Shown here: in pieces, positions 16,321 to 25,075 of the stretch | Position numbering within the stretch: position 1 is the first letter of the stretch | Layout of the letters: each line of letters begins with the position of its first letter | DNA from: an uncultured Candidatus Melainabacteria bacterium | Lineage (GTDB): Bacteria; Cyanobacteriota; Vampirovibrionia; Gastranaerophilales; Gastranaerophilaceae | Assembly (NCBI GenBank): GCA_934726055.1 | Contig: CAKVCZ010000009.1 | Coordinates: 43,343-107,342 of the forward strand | Length of the DNA stretch: 64,000 nt | Direction of reading: 5' to 3' | Made by a program: the position numbers and the translations under genes | Notes under the pieces: generated by a model | The model's input: only the letters and a program-made list of their open reading frames with translations | The model's database searches: none | What the model was told of the DNA's origin: nothing

Positions 16321-17640
16321 TTATGATGAGAATGTTTTGAATGTCATTTCGATATTCTTTTGAATAACTTGTTTTACAACTTCCATTTCGGTAGTAAGAG
16401 CTTTTTGCTCTGTATCAAGTTGTCTTAACCTCAATTCAAGGGTTCTGTCTTGAACTTGAATCTTTGAAGTCTTAGCATTGATTTCAGCAAGTCTTTTTTC
16501 ATATTGAAGAATATCATAGTTATATTTTTGCATCGCATTTTCGTAAGCAACATCATTCGTTCTTTCTTCTGAATTCAATGCAAAAGTACCACTTGAACTT
16601 GACAATTTAATATTTTGATATCTACCTGAGCCGGAAGCATCATCAAGACGTGCATATTCAGTTGTTGTAATATTTTCTTTAATATTAGTAGCATAATATT
16701 GATTCAAACCATTTTGATAATCAATGTTTGAAGATATTTGATATCTGTTATATATTTGATTTAAGCTGCCTGAACTCATACAAGCATTTAATTCATTTTC
16801 TGATGCGAAACACATTTTACCATCTTTGTCATATACCCAAATTTTATCATTTGCAACACCGGCTAATGCAGGATAATCATGACGTATTTGGTCTAATGCA
16901 GCCTTTTGCACTTTGTCATTCGCATCATATTTTTTTGCTTCCGAATTACCTAATTTGTATTTGTAACCATCTGCAACTGTTTGTGCTAAAGATAAATCAC
17001 CTGTTTGTAAAACTTCATGCGTTATAGCTTCCAAATCTTCTTTTCGACAGAAAACTTTTGTTTTTCCATCATCAAGATTTGTTTTATAATATTCATTTTG
17101 TACATTTGAAATATCATCAATTGTAATTTTACCTGCTTGAGCTAAGGCCTTTAATTCATTCAAATCAGCAGAAGTACAAGGTTGGAAAACTTTTTGTTCT
17201 AATGTACCCGGATCTGTTACCCTATAGTTATCACCTTCTTTTTCAACTTTAAGAGTTTCTTTTCCGGTTGTCATGTCATAAGTTGTAATTTTTTGAACTT
17301 GAGGATTTGTATTTCTTTCTTGAATAGCTTTATAAACATCTTGATTATAATGATAAGTTACAAGATAATTATAGTTTTCACCATCAATTGTTGTATTTGC
17401 ATTTTGTAATGCATCAATTTCGTATTCATTGAATCCATCACTAAACGAATATTGTTGAGTTGTATAATCAACCTTATTTGGAGCGACAGGAACTTCCAAT
17501 TGCAACATGTTATTCCACAAATTCGCAGATTGGTTTGCCAAAGCTGTTCTTGCTTGGTTAATTTGTTGACCTTCATATTCTACGTTGGTCTTTCTTGCAG
17601 TTAAACCTAGGTATCTTGCTTGTGATGCTGCCATTCCCAT
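16321..17640 (-). CDS. Orphan protein with flagellin-like helical ends
   Basis: 439 aa from the ATG at 17640, which has AGGAG eight bases before it. The N-terminus (MGMAASQARYLGLTARKTN, then QQINQART) and the last 80 residues (heptad-rich, ending MTFKTFSS) are long helices, with a mixed Tyr/Asn-rich middle. Paired N- and C-terminal helices around a variable centre are the architecture of flagellin, hook-junction and other self-assembling axial proteins. I see no sequence proof of that family. No cleavable signal peptide. Function unknown; it may be a lineage-specific structural protein. Confidence 0.7.
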   Translation of the reverse strand: MGMAASQARYLGLTARKTNVEYEGQQINQARTALANQSANLWNNMLQLEVPVAPNKVDYTTQQYSFSDGFNEYEIDALQNANTTIDGENYNYLVTYHYNQDVYKAIQERNTNPQVQKITTYDMTTGKETLKVEKEGDNYRVTDPGTLEQKVFQPCTSADLNELKALAQAGKITIDDISNVQNEYYKTNLDDGKTKVFCRKEDLEAITHEVLQTGDLSLAQTVADGYKYKLGNSEAKKYDANDKVQKAALDQIRHDYPALAGVANDKIWVYDKDGKMCFASENELNACMSSGSLNQIYNRYQISSNIDYQNGLNQYYATNIKENITTTEYARLDDASGSGRYQNIKLSSSSGTFALNSEERTNDVAYENAMQKYNYDILQYEKRLAEINAKTSKIQVQDRTLELRLRQLDTEQKALTTEMEVVKQVIQKNIEMTFKTFSS

Positions 17641-17744
17641 AAGCGTCTCTCCTATTATCAATTCTAATTAACTCTGTTTTGATTATAATAATTATTTTTA
17701 AAATATCAACATGTTTTTTTAAATTTGGGTTAAATGGTTGATAT

Positions 17745-17918
17745 TCACACATCTTCAGGGACATAAATTACACAATCTTGTAATTGATTCCTAATTTCGT
17801 CATAGTTGTTTCTATATTTTACATGTTTTTGGTATTCTCTCACTATGCTAATTATATCGTCCGAATTCATTTTAATTAATCTTCTTTTTCCTTCTTCATT
17901 TTCAATAATTCTTGCCAT
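17745..17918 (-). CDS. Small charged protein, 57 aa, unknown
   Basis: The ATG at 17918 is preceded by AAAGGAGAGA and the frame is open for 57 codons to a TGA. The product has a basic, Glu-rich first half and a Tyr-rich second half (MARIIENEEGKRRLIKMNSD at the start) and is probably helical. No known family. It lies between two other orphan minus-strand genes and downstream of the terminator of the 111-aa gene, so it likely has its own promoter. Confidence 0.6.
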   Translation of the reverse strand: MARIIENEEGKRRLIKMNSDDIISIVREYQKHVKYRNNYDEIRNQLQDCVIYVPEDV

Positions 17919-17954
17919 AAATTAATCTCTCCTTTCTTTTAATATTTTTCGGAC

Positions 17955-17989
17955 AAAAAAAGGCTGACTTTAGTAAAATCAACCTTTTT
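17955..17989 (-). terminator. Rho-independent terminator
   Basis: On the minus strand AAAAAGGTTGATTT pairs imperfectly with AAAGTCAGCCTTTTTTT, giving a stem with mismatches followed by T7. Ends the 111-aa gene at 18013. Confidence 0.65.
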
Positions 17990-18012
17990 GCTTATAAAAA
18001 CACTTTCAAATT

Positions 18013-18348
18013 TTAATTATCTAAAGAAACAGATAAACCTTCCATAATATTGACAAAATCATCTGTTGGCAATGTTGACATTGTTCTTAGGGCATATTTC
18101 AACTCTTTACTAACATCATACCAGCGTCTTTCATTAACACTTTGCTGATATAGACCGATAACCCTTTCAATACCAAGACTCAAAACGGCATCAGCATCTT
18201 CTTCTCTTCTCAATTCTTTTATTTGTTTTACAATCTTTATCAAATCTTCAGATATACGTTTTTTCGATTCGGAATCAAGACCTTTTAGTATATCAAAAGC
18301 TTTTATTGCCTCATCATAAGAATCATACCATCTGCGTCTATATTCCAT
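18013..18348 (-). CDS. Helical protein of unknown function, 111 aa
   Basis: AGGGGA lies before the ATG. The sequence is almost all charged helix, with two Arg-Trp-Tyr-Asp motifs (RRWYDSYDEA near residue 5 and RRWYDVSKEL near 79) that look like an internal repeat of the same helical unit. No signal peptide or membrane segment. No family recognised. Confidence 0.65.
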   Translation of the reverse strand: MEYRRRWYDSYDEAIKAFDILKGLDSESKKRISEDLIKIVKQIKELRREEDADAVLSLGIERVIGLYQQSVNERRWYDVSKELKYALRTMSTLPTDDFVNIMEGLSVSLDN

Positions 18349-18424
18349 TTGAATCCCCTTTTGGACACATCGTACATTAATTTTTAAGAAAAGTCAACTT
18401 TTTTTACTTTTTTTCAAAGAATGT

Positions 18425-18430
18425 TACAAT
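18425..18430 (+). promoter_or_regulatory. -10 box predicting a leaderless mRNA
   Basis: TGTTACAAT reads as an extended -10 element (TACAAT at 18425-18430) and is six bases before the amidase ATG. No convincing -35 box and no Shine-Dalgarno. Confidence 0.5.
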
Positions 18431-18436
18431 GTAAGA

Positions 18437-20395
18437 ATGGGGAATAGCAGCTTAAAGAAAATATTATTTCTTATAATAACCATATTTTTTGTATTTGTGC
18501 AAAGTGTTTTCGCTGAAGAAAAAATAACTTCAGTAAATTATGACACTTCTGCAAACTTGCTATATCTTATGTCAAGCTCATATAATGACAAAGCTGAACC
18601 TATTAAACCGGTTGTTTTATCAAATCCAAAAAGAGTTTATTTTGATATAAAAGATGCTGTTTTGACAACGGACAGGCAAAATTATCAAATTTCTTCAGGC
18701 GGCGATTTAAGACAAATTATGGTTTCTCAAAATTCTACAAATCCAAATGTAGTAAGAGTCGTAATCTATTTTGCGGAAAATTATAAAACATCAAATATAA
18801 AAATATTTAAGCTGAAAAACAACTACATATTTACTTTTAACAACAATATATGTACTGATGCAAATTATATGAAAACTGTATATAGAGATGAAAAGTTTGA
18901 AAATACAGATTATTTTTCATTTATTTCCATGACATCACAGAATTTAAAAACAGAAGATAAATCTTTCACTTCAAACGATACACCGGAAAAGGTTTTGAAA
19001 CAAATTCAACAAGCATTTGAAAGTACAAATACTCCGACAAAATCGTCTTATCAAAAAACAAATACAAAACAACAAGATAAGAAAATTTTTAATCTTAAAA
19101 CAAAATATTACTTAAATGGAGTACAAGCAAAAGATAACGGAATTCTTTTAAGCGGATACGGTTCATTTTCAATGGAAAAACAAATGAAATTTACTTCTCC
19201 GGAAAGATTAGTATTTGATATGCCAAATACAATGACTAATACTGATTTAAGAAATAAAGTATATAAATATGATTCTGACACAGTTAGAATAGGACAATTT
19301 GAAGCAAATAAGTCAAGATTAGTTCTTACAACAGACAATGCAGACAAATACTTACCAATTTATTCGGCAGACAATCAAACTGTTTTGATTGCAGATAAAG
19401 AAAAATTAAGTCATGACAAGCTTACAAATATAAAAACAAATTTAATAAGTACAAAATATACAAAAACAGATGCTCAAAACTATGGGTTAAATTTTTATTT
19501 CAATAAACCTGTTGTGTATGCAATAAAACGCAGTACCTCTAACGTAACAATCTATTTTTTCAATGCTGCTCAATATAATGATAATGATTTCAAATCAGTA
19601 ATTAAAAATACCGATTTATCTTCATCAAAAATAGATTTGATGCCTCAAATAGGCTTGAGATATTCACTACCTCTGGAAAAAAATGATACAATAAAAATAT
19701 ATACAGGTGTTGATTCAAGAACAATAAAGTTGGCAATAAAATCTGCATCCAAAAAAGAGACAACCAAGCGAGAACCTGCTGACATAACTACGACAAATCC
19801 ATCAACAACAACTGAAAAACCTGTTATAAAAGAACGAAAATCAGGAGAAAAAGTTATTGTAATTGATCCGGGACACGGAGGAATTGACTGTGGTGCAACT
19901 CGCTCAGGTATATATGAAAAAGATATTACTTTAGATGTTTCAAAACGTGTTACTGCAATACTCCGCTCTAATGGATATAAAGTTTATATGACTCGTGATG
20001 AAGATAAAACAGTAGAATTAAAAGAACGAGTTGATTTTACAGAAGAAATCGCACCTGACTTGTTTGTAAGTGTTCATGTAAATTCAAGCGAAGGAACAAC
20101 CGCAACAGGTATAGAAACACACTATTACCACGATTACAGTATAGATTTAGCTAAAGAAGTTCATAGTTACATGGCAAAATATATTACATCAAAAGATAGA
20201 GGTTTGTTTAAATCTAAATTTTATGTTATAAATCATACTACAATGCCTGCAATTTTAGTTGAAATAGGATTTATTTCAAACGAAACAGAACGCACAGAAC
20301 TTGTAAAAGATAAAAGAAAACAAGCAACAGCAAAAGCTATTGCAGAAGGGATAATGAATTATTACGTACAACATCAACAACAACAAAAAAAATAG
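18437..20395 (+). CDS. amiC: N-acetylmuramoyl-L-alanine amidase with AMIN-type N-terminus
   Basis: Cleaves the bond between N-acetylmuramic acid and the stem peptide, used in cell separation and wall turnover. The 652-aa protein has a signal peptide (residues about 1-27, ending VFAEE), two beta-rich AMIN-like regions (about 30-145 and 220-330), a Thr/Pro linker near 440-460 and a C-terminal Amidase_3 domain. Zinc-site motifs are DPGHGG, EKDITL and SVHVN, with catalytic VEIGFISN. AMIN-linked amidases are typical of cyanobacteria and proteobacteria. Its last codons overlap the reading frame of murI. Confidence 0.9.
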   Translation: MGNSSLKKILFLIITIFFVFVQSVFAEEKITSVNYDTSANLLYLMSSSYNDKAEPIKPVVLSNPKRVYFDIKDAVLTTDRQNYQISSGGDLRQIMVSQNSTNPNVVRVVIYFAENYKTSNIKIFKLKNNYIFTFNNNICTDANYMKTVYRDEKFENTDYFSFISMTSQNLKTEDKSFTSNDTPEKVLKQIQQAFESTNTPTKSSYQKTNTKQQDKKIFNLKTKYYLNGVQAKDNGILLSGYGSFSMEKQMKFTSPERLVFDMPNTMTNTDLRNKVYKYDSDTVRIGQFEANKSRLVLTTDNADKYLPIYSADNQTVLIADKEKLSHDKLTNIKTNLISTKYTKTDAQNYGLNFYFNKPVVYAIKRSTSNVTIYFFNAAQYNDNDFKSVIKNTDLSSSKIDLMPQIGLRYSLPLEKNDTIKIYTGVDSRTIKLAIKSASKKETTKREPADITTTNPSTTTEKPVIKERKSGEKVIVIDPGHGGIDCGATRSGIYEKDITLDVSKRVTAILRSNGYKVYMTRDEDKTVELKERVDFTEEIAPDLFVSVHVNSSEGTTATGIETHYYHDYSIDLAKEVHSYMAKYITSKDRGLFKSKFYVINHTTMPAILVEIGFISNETERTELVKDKRKQATAKAIAEGIMNYYVQHQQQQKK

Positions 20396-21179
20396 TCCTA
20401 TCGCAGTTTTTGATTCAGGAGTAGGCGGACTTACCGTTTACAAAAAACTCAAAGAACTTCTGCCAAATGAAAATTACATTTATTTTGGCGATTTAAAAAA
20501 CTGCCCTTATGGACAAAAAACGAAAGAACAATTAATAGAAATAACTTCTAATATATTTAACTACTTTAATTATGAAAAAGTTAAAGCTGTTGTTATGGCA
20601 TGTAACACAACTTCTGCCAATGTTTATGATGAGTACAAAAATTCTTTTGATTATATTCTTTATCCGATAATTCAGACCTGTGCAAAAGTTATTGCGGAAC
20701 TTGATATAAAAAGATTAGGAGTATTTGCAACCTCTGCAACAATTGCCTCCGGTGCTTACAGCAGAGAAATTAAAAAATATAAACAAGATATTAAAATTTT
20801 TGAAATGTCATGCCCGGGTTGGGTTCAAATCGTTGAAAATAATAAACAAGATGATGATTTAAGTATTGAACTTATAAAAGAAAATTTAGACAGAATGCTT
20901 GAAAATAATCCTGATAAAATAATTTTAGGCTGCACACATTATCCATTTTTACTTGATGTTTTGTCAAAATTTGCACCAAAAGATATGTTTATTGATCCAT
21001 CTTCTTATTTTGCTCAATACATAAAAGAAGATTTAGAAAATAAGAACTTGCTAAATGACAATACTTCCGGTAAAGAAACCTTTTTAGTCAGTGCAAATGC
21101 AAGTGAATTTAAACAGGCATCAAAAATGTTCTACAATTTGAAAGAACTTCCACATATCATTAATTTTGCAACAGTTTAA
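20358..21179 (+). CDS. murI: Glutamate racemase without an ordinary start codon
   Basis: Makes D-glutamate for peptidoglycan. The frame contains the full catalytic core: PIAVFDSGVGGLTV, YFGDLKNCPYG, the first catalytic Cys in ACNTTS, and the second in LGCTHYP. The coordinates show the whole open frame after the in-frame TGA at 20355; the protein probably begins just before PIAVFDSG at about 20397. No ATG, GTG or TTG exists between 20358 and the ATG at 20595, which lies after the conserved DSGVGG. An ATT at 20358 has GAAGGG eight bases upstream and could be a rare start. Alternatives are slippage on the A8 run (20385-20392) from the amidase frame, or a base-call error. Confidence 0.8.
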   Translation: MITYNINNNKKNSPIAVFDSGVGGLTVYKKLKELLPNENYIYFGDLKNCPYGQKTKEQLIEITSNIFNYFNYEKVKAVVMACNTTSANVYDEYKNSFDYILYPIIQTCAKVIAELDIKRLGVFATSATIASGAYSREIKKYKQDIKIFEMSCPGWVQIVENNKQDDDLSIELIKENLDRMLENNPDKIILGCTHYPFLLDVLSKFAPKDMFIDPSSYFAQYIKEDLENKNLLNDNTSGKETFLVSANASEFKQASKMFYNLKELPHIINFATV

Positions 21180-21219
21180 AATCCTATATTTAAAGCATTA
21201 ATAATATTTTTATAAATAT

Positions 21220-21225
21220 TATAAT
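21220..21225 (+). promoter_or_regulatory. -10 box predicting a leaderless mRNA
   Basis: TATAAT at 21220-21225 ends six bases before the xer ATG at 21232. The -35 region is poor and there is no Shine-Dalgarno. Confidence 0.5.
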
Positions 21226-21231
21226 CTTAGT

Positions 21232-22113
21232 ATGGATAATCAGGTCTTATCAGAATATTTAGAATATTTGGAACTTGAACGAGGTCTTTCAAAAAATACA
21301 ATAGAAGCTTATAGACGAGATTTAATTGTATTTTTAGAATTCTGCAACTGTTCTGATTTTGACGAAATCACCAGAATGACAATAAATTCACATATTCGTT
21401 TTTTAAGAGAAAAAAATTATTCTCCAACTAGTGTAATCAGAAAAATTGCATCTATAAGAGGTTTTTTTAAATGGCTTTGTGCCAATGAAAAATGTAATCT
21501 TGACCCTACGGTAACAATTGAAAGACCAAAAATTCCTAAAAAATTACCAAAAGTTATGTCTATAACTGAAATTGAAGAAATTTTGAACGAGAACTTAACC
21601 TCTTTACAAAGAGTTATAGTAGAATTACTTTATGGGTGCGGATTACGTGTTTCTGAACTCGTAAATTTAAATACAAATGATTTTGATATAAATGCAAAAT
21701 ATTTAACAGCATTTGGTAAAGGTTCAAAAGAAAGAATAGTTCCACTCGGATCAAAAGCAATTTACGCATTAAAACAATATTTATTAGAAAGAAATTTTTT
21801 GATAAAAAAATATCGACTCGATACAAAAGCTTTACTAATTTCAGAAAAAGGAAAATTTTTAACAAGACAAGACATATACTCATTTATACATGAACAAGGC
21901 AAAAAGATACATAAAAATATATCACCACATACCTTAAGACATTCTTATGCAACGCATTTGCTTGAAAATGGTGCAGATTTAAGAGTTGTGCAAGAACTTT
22001 TAGGACATAGTGATGTTGCGACAACACAATTATATACACATATTAGCAAAAAACGATTAAAAGATGTCTATTTTGCCATAAATGGAGTAAACAATGAACA
22101 TAACTGCGGGTAA
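21232..22113 (+). CDS. xerC: Tyrosine recombinase, XerC/XerD family
   Basis: 293 aa, the length of chromosomal Xer recombinases that resolve chromosome dimers at dif. The N-terminal SAM-like DNA-binding domain (LEYLELERGLSKNTIEAYRR) is followed by the catalytic domain with Arg in GCGLRVSEL, HTLRHSYATHLLENG (His and Arg), LGHSDVATT and the nucleophile Tyr in QLYTH. Whether it is XerC or XerD cannot be decided. No dif-like site or mobile cargo is seen nearby, so a housekeeping role is more likely than an integrase. It overlaps rsmD by 20 bases. Confidence 0.88.
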   Translation: MDNQVLSEYLEYLELERGLSKNTIEAYRRDLIVFLEFCNCSDFDEITRMTINSHIRFLREKNYSPTSVIRKIASIRGFFKWLCANEKCNLDPTVTIERPKIPKKLPKVMSITEIEEILNENLTSLQRVIVELLYGCGLRVSELVNLNTNDFDINAKYLTAFGKGSKERIVPLGSKAIYALKQYLLERNFLIKKYRLDTKALLISEKGKFLTRQDIYSFIHEQGKKIHKNISPHTLRHSYATHLLENGADLRVVQELLGHSDVATTQLYTHISKKRLKDVYFAINGVNNEHNCG

Positions 22114-22606
22114 ATATAAAGGTAGAAAAGTAATTGCACCTGATGAAAAAATAACCAGACCTACACTTTCAAAAGTTAGAATGGCTGTTTTTAATACTCT
22201 GCAATCTTTAATAGATTTTGAAAATGCATCATTTTTAGATATGTTTGCAGGTTCCGGCATAATGGGACTTGAAGCTATCTCCAGAGGTTTTGGAAAAGTT
22301 GTTGCAATTGAACAAAATCCTAAAATTGTAAAAGTTTTAAACGAAAACTATAAATCACTTAGTATAAAACCAAATATCATTCGAGGCGATAGTTTAAAAG
22401 TTATTCCAAAAGAATATTTTGATATAATTTACATTGATCCGCCATACTACTCCGGAATTTACGAAAAATCTTTGGAAGTATTACCAAACTGCCATATTGT
22501 TATACTTGAACATACTACAAATGTTGATTTTAAAAATTTTAGCATAATAAAACAAAAAAAATACGGGGATAAATTTCTAACTTTTTTAAAAAAGTGTAAT
22601 ATTTAG
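22094..22606 (+). CDS. rsmD: 16S rRNA (guanine(966)-N2)-methyltransferase
   Basis: Methylates G966 of 16S rRNA using S-adenosylmethionine. The 170-aa protein begins MNITAGKYKGRK, has RPTLSKVRMAVFN, the SAM-binding DMFAGSGIMGLEA, and the catalytic IDPPY. A GGAG seven bases upstream fixes the start inside the end of the xer gene. Slightly short at the C-terminus but all motifs are present. Confidence 0.92.
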   Translation: MNITAGKYKGRKVIAPDEKITRPTLSKVRMAVFNTLQSLIDFENASFLDMFAGSGIMGLEAISRGFGKVVAIEQNPKIVKVLNENYKSLSIKPNIIRGDSLKVIPKEYFDIIYIDPPYYSGIYEKSLEVLPNCHIVILEHTTNVDFKNFSIIKQKKYGDKFLTFLKKCNI

Positions 22607-22706
22607 AAAAATTAACCAAAAACATGGCAATTTTCCTTTAAAAATTGTTTTTTTTTATTTATCATATAATATTTATATACATGATGTGTGGTCGTTAGGA
22701 AATATA

Positions 22707-24335
22707 ATGCTAAAGGTTAGTTCATTAGATAAAACTACATCAAGTCAATATGTGCAAAATACAAATAAGGAAATACGACCTTATATAAATTTGCATGCAA
22801 CAAAACCTGATTCGTTTGAACATTCAAAAAACGAACCTAAAACTGATGATGAATACAACGGAATAACAACCTCACTAAAAAAAACAGGTGAAAATGCTCA
22901 AACATCGCTTAACGGACAACTACAATCAGAAGGTTGGGCAGGAAAAGTTGTAGATAAAATTAGTGCGTTATGGAATTCAAAAAATAGAGCACACTTAGTT
23001 CAAGACGATATTGATAAATATAACCAACAGGTTGAAGAATTGGCTTTATCAATAAAAGAAAATTCCTTCAACAAAAAATTTAAAGAAATTTTTGGGGTAA
23101 ATTATAACATTGATAATATAAAAGCATACAACGATAAAGCTCAGCAATATAAATTAGCAGCAACCACACAAACAATTGCAGAAATAACATCTTCAAAACT
23201 TTCTGGTGTACTAAGTGAATATAAACATAATAAAGGGAAGTTAGAAGATAAAGATATTATTACAATTAACAGATACGATATGAGAGGCATAGAAGCCCCA
23301 TATCACGAAACAATTCCAAAAGAAGTAACTTTCAAAAATATGGAAAATGCGTTAATTGATACGGTTGGATCAAAAGAAATCTTAGATATTTCTTTAAAAT
23401 CAAGCGGTATAGATATCGATAAAGCAACCATTGATTCAAAATATAACGCTTATGGACTACTTGCAGAATATCTTATAGAATCATCTAAAGCAACTGCAAA
23501 AAAATATAGTGAAGGGAAATCTTTAAAAGAAATAAAAAAAGAATACGATAATGCATATCAAAAAGCTTATGGTAAAAATAATGATATTCAAGCTCGTGTG
23601 GATAAATATAATCGTTCACAAGAAATTGGTGCAGCTGCACTTAGAGGTGCAACAAGGTATGCTGCATCCATAGCTCTATATTTCTTAGCACCAGAAGCAA
23701 CTGCTGCTAAAATTTTATATGAATCTGCCGTCGTATTTGGAACCAAATTAATTATTGACGGTTCTGATAAATTATCTTCAAATGTAAAAATGGACGATAA
23801 AGATATTAAAAAAATTATTTCTAATACTGCAGTAAGTGCTGCTGAAAGAATGACCAAAAAAACTTTATTAAGTTTAATCCCTGGAATTAGTACAGCAAGT
23901 GATGCCTTAAACATGGTTCTTGATCAAGCTACTGATATAGCTATTAATACTACAACAGGCATTATTTCCGAAAGAATAAAATATGGTAAGTGGTATCCAA
24001 ATCAAATTGTACCAAGAATAATTATAAGAGCAGTATTTGATAATATTGATAAAAGCGGACACTTATCAAAATTATTAATAGATACAACCCAAGGCACATT
24101 AAAACAAATTATGAGCAAGCAAAGCCATGGTGATGAATCTATAAAACAATTCTTAAAAGGTACTCGTGCGGCATTAGACGAACATTATACAAAAGATAAT
24201 AATACATTTGGAGATTTGAAAAAACTTGCAGATAATCAACCTGATGCATACAACGAAATGATGATTAATTTATTAAAACAAATGATTGAAGAAAATCAAC
24301 AAGAACAAACTCAACAAAAAAGCAACAAAAATTAA
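22707..24335 (+). CDS. Large orphan protein with central hydrophobic helices
   Basis: 542 aa from the ATG at 22707, chosen because TTAGGA is seven bases upstream; a GTG at 22686 in the same frame lies before it. A TATAAT at 22665 may be the -10 box. The first 80 residues are polar and disordered-looking. The middle is helical and charged, residues about 310-345 and 385-410 are hydrophobic (Ala-rich), and the tail is Gln/Asn/Lys-rich. No signal peptide. The shape (disordered start, hydrophobic hairpin, long helices) resembles membrane-inserting effector proteins, but there is no homology evidence. The 3' end overlaps the convergent HAD gene by four bases. Confidence 0.65.
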   Translation: MLKVSSLDKTTSSQYVQNTNKEIRPYINLHATKPDSFEHSKNEPKTDDEYNGITTSLKKTGENAQTSLNGQLQSEGWAGKVVDKISALWNSKNRAHLVQDDIDKYNQQVEELALSIKENSFNKKFKEIFGVNYNIDNIKAYNDKAQQYKLAATTQTIAEITSSKLSGVLSEYKHNKGKLEDKDIITINRYDMRGIEAPYHETIPKEVTFKNMENALIDTVGSKEILDISLKSSGIDIDKATIDSKYNAYGLLAEYLIESSKATAKKYSEGKSLKEIKKEYDNAYQKAYGKNNDIQARVDKYNRSQEIGAAALRGATRYAASIALYFLAPEATAAKILYESAVVFGTKLIIDGSDKLSSNVKMDDKDIKKIISNTAVSAAERMTKKTLLSLIPGISTASDALNMVLDQATDIAINTTTGIISERIKYGKWYPNQIVPRIIIRAVFDNIDKSGHLSKLLIDTTQGTLKQIMSKQSHGDESIKQFLKGTRAALDEHYTKDNNTFGDLKKLADNQPDAYNEMMINLLKQMIEENQQEQTQQKSNKN

Positions 24336-25000
24336 TCTAAAATTGTTCTGTCAAATTCGGTAAAATCTTTTATTACTGTATAAACTTTATCTTTGTGTTG
24401 AAATTCATCAGGATTGTCATTTATTGCTATTAGTGTTCCAACATTTGCATTATTCGCTGCTCTTATACCGGAATAAGAATCTTCAAAAACCAATGTTTCT
24501 TGAGGATTTAATTTTAAAATATCCAGTGCTTTTAAATATATATCAGGACTTGGTTTGCCCGCAATTTTATAATCATCATAAACTATTTTATCAATATCAA
24601 ACCATTTTTTTAAATTAAATGTTTCTACAAAGAAATCTACATTTGTCTTTTCACTTCCTGTTGCAATTGTATGAGGAATATTTTTTTCGCATATATAATC
24701 AAAAAAATCTTCAGCACCATTAACCAAATGAATATTTTCAGGATTTTTTAAAACCAATTCACGATAATATGCTTCTTTTTCGTTTGCCCATTTTAAACAT
24801 TCTTCTTGAGTAGGTTTTCTACCAATCGCATAAGTTATTATTTCTTCATTTGAACGACCAAACATATATTTATGCATTTCCTCATCCGAAAAAGGAGTGC
24901 CCCTTAATTTTGCCGAATAATCTCTCCAGGCATACTCATGAAGTTTAGAATCTTGAAATAATGTTCCGTTAAAATCAAATATAATTCCATTAATTTTCAT
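24332..25000 (-). CDS. HAD-superfamily hydrolase, beta-phosphoglucomutase-like
   Basis: 222 aa with the HAD Rossmann core and a four-helix cap of subfamily I. Motif I reads FDFNGTL (residues 8-14), motif II ATGSEKT, motif III with Lys in GKPSPDIY, and motif IV FEDSYSGI. The second Asp of the usual DxD is Asn here, so the acid/base step may be weak or differ; DxNGT variants occur in some HAD enzymes. The substrate is unknown (sugar phosphate or nucleotide). AGAGGA precedes the ATG. Confidence 0.82.
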   Translation of the reverse strand: MKINGIIFDFNGTLFQDSKLHEYAWRDYSAKLRGTPFSDEEMHKYMFGRSNEEIITYAIGRKPTQEECLKWANEKEAYYRELVLKNPENIHLVNGAEDFFDYICEKNIPHTIATGSEKTNVDFFVETFNLKKWFDIDKIVYDDYKIAGKPSPDIYLKALDILKLNPQETLVFEDSYSGIRAANNANVGTLIAINDNPDEFQHKDKVYTVIKDFTEFDRTILD

Positions 25001-25023
25001 TTTTTATCCTCTGTATAAATAGC

Positions 25024-25059
25024 AAAAAAGCGGAACTTAAACAAAAGCTCCGCCTTTTT
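25024..25059 (-). terminator. Rho-independent terminator
   Basis: On the minus strand a GC-containing stem (GGCGGAGCTT against AAGTTCCGCT) ends in T6. It closes the 202-aa gene that follows. Confidence 0.75.
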
Positions 25060-25075
25060 GTATAAATTACTAAAA

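Noticed and set aside
21232..22113. Tyrosine recombinase as the mark of an integrated element
   Set aside because: Length, motifs and the overlap with rsmD fit a chromosomal Xer protein; there are no flanking repeats, tRNA att site or phage genes.
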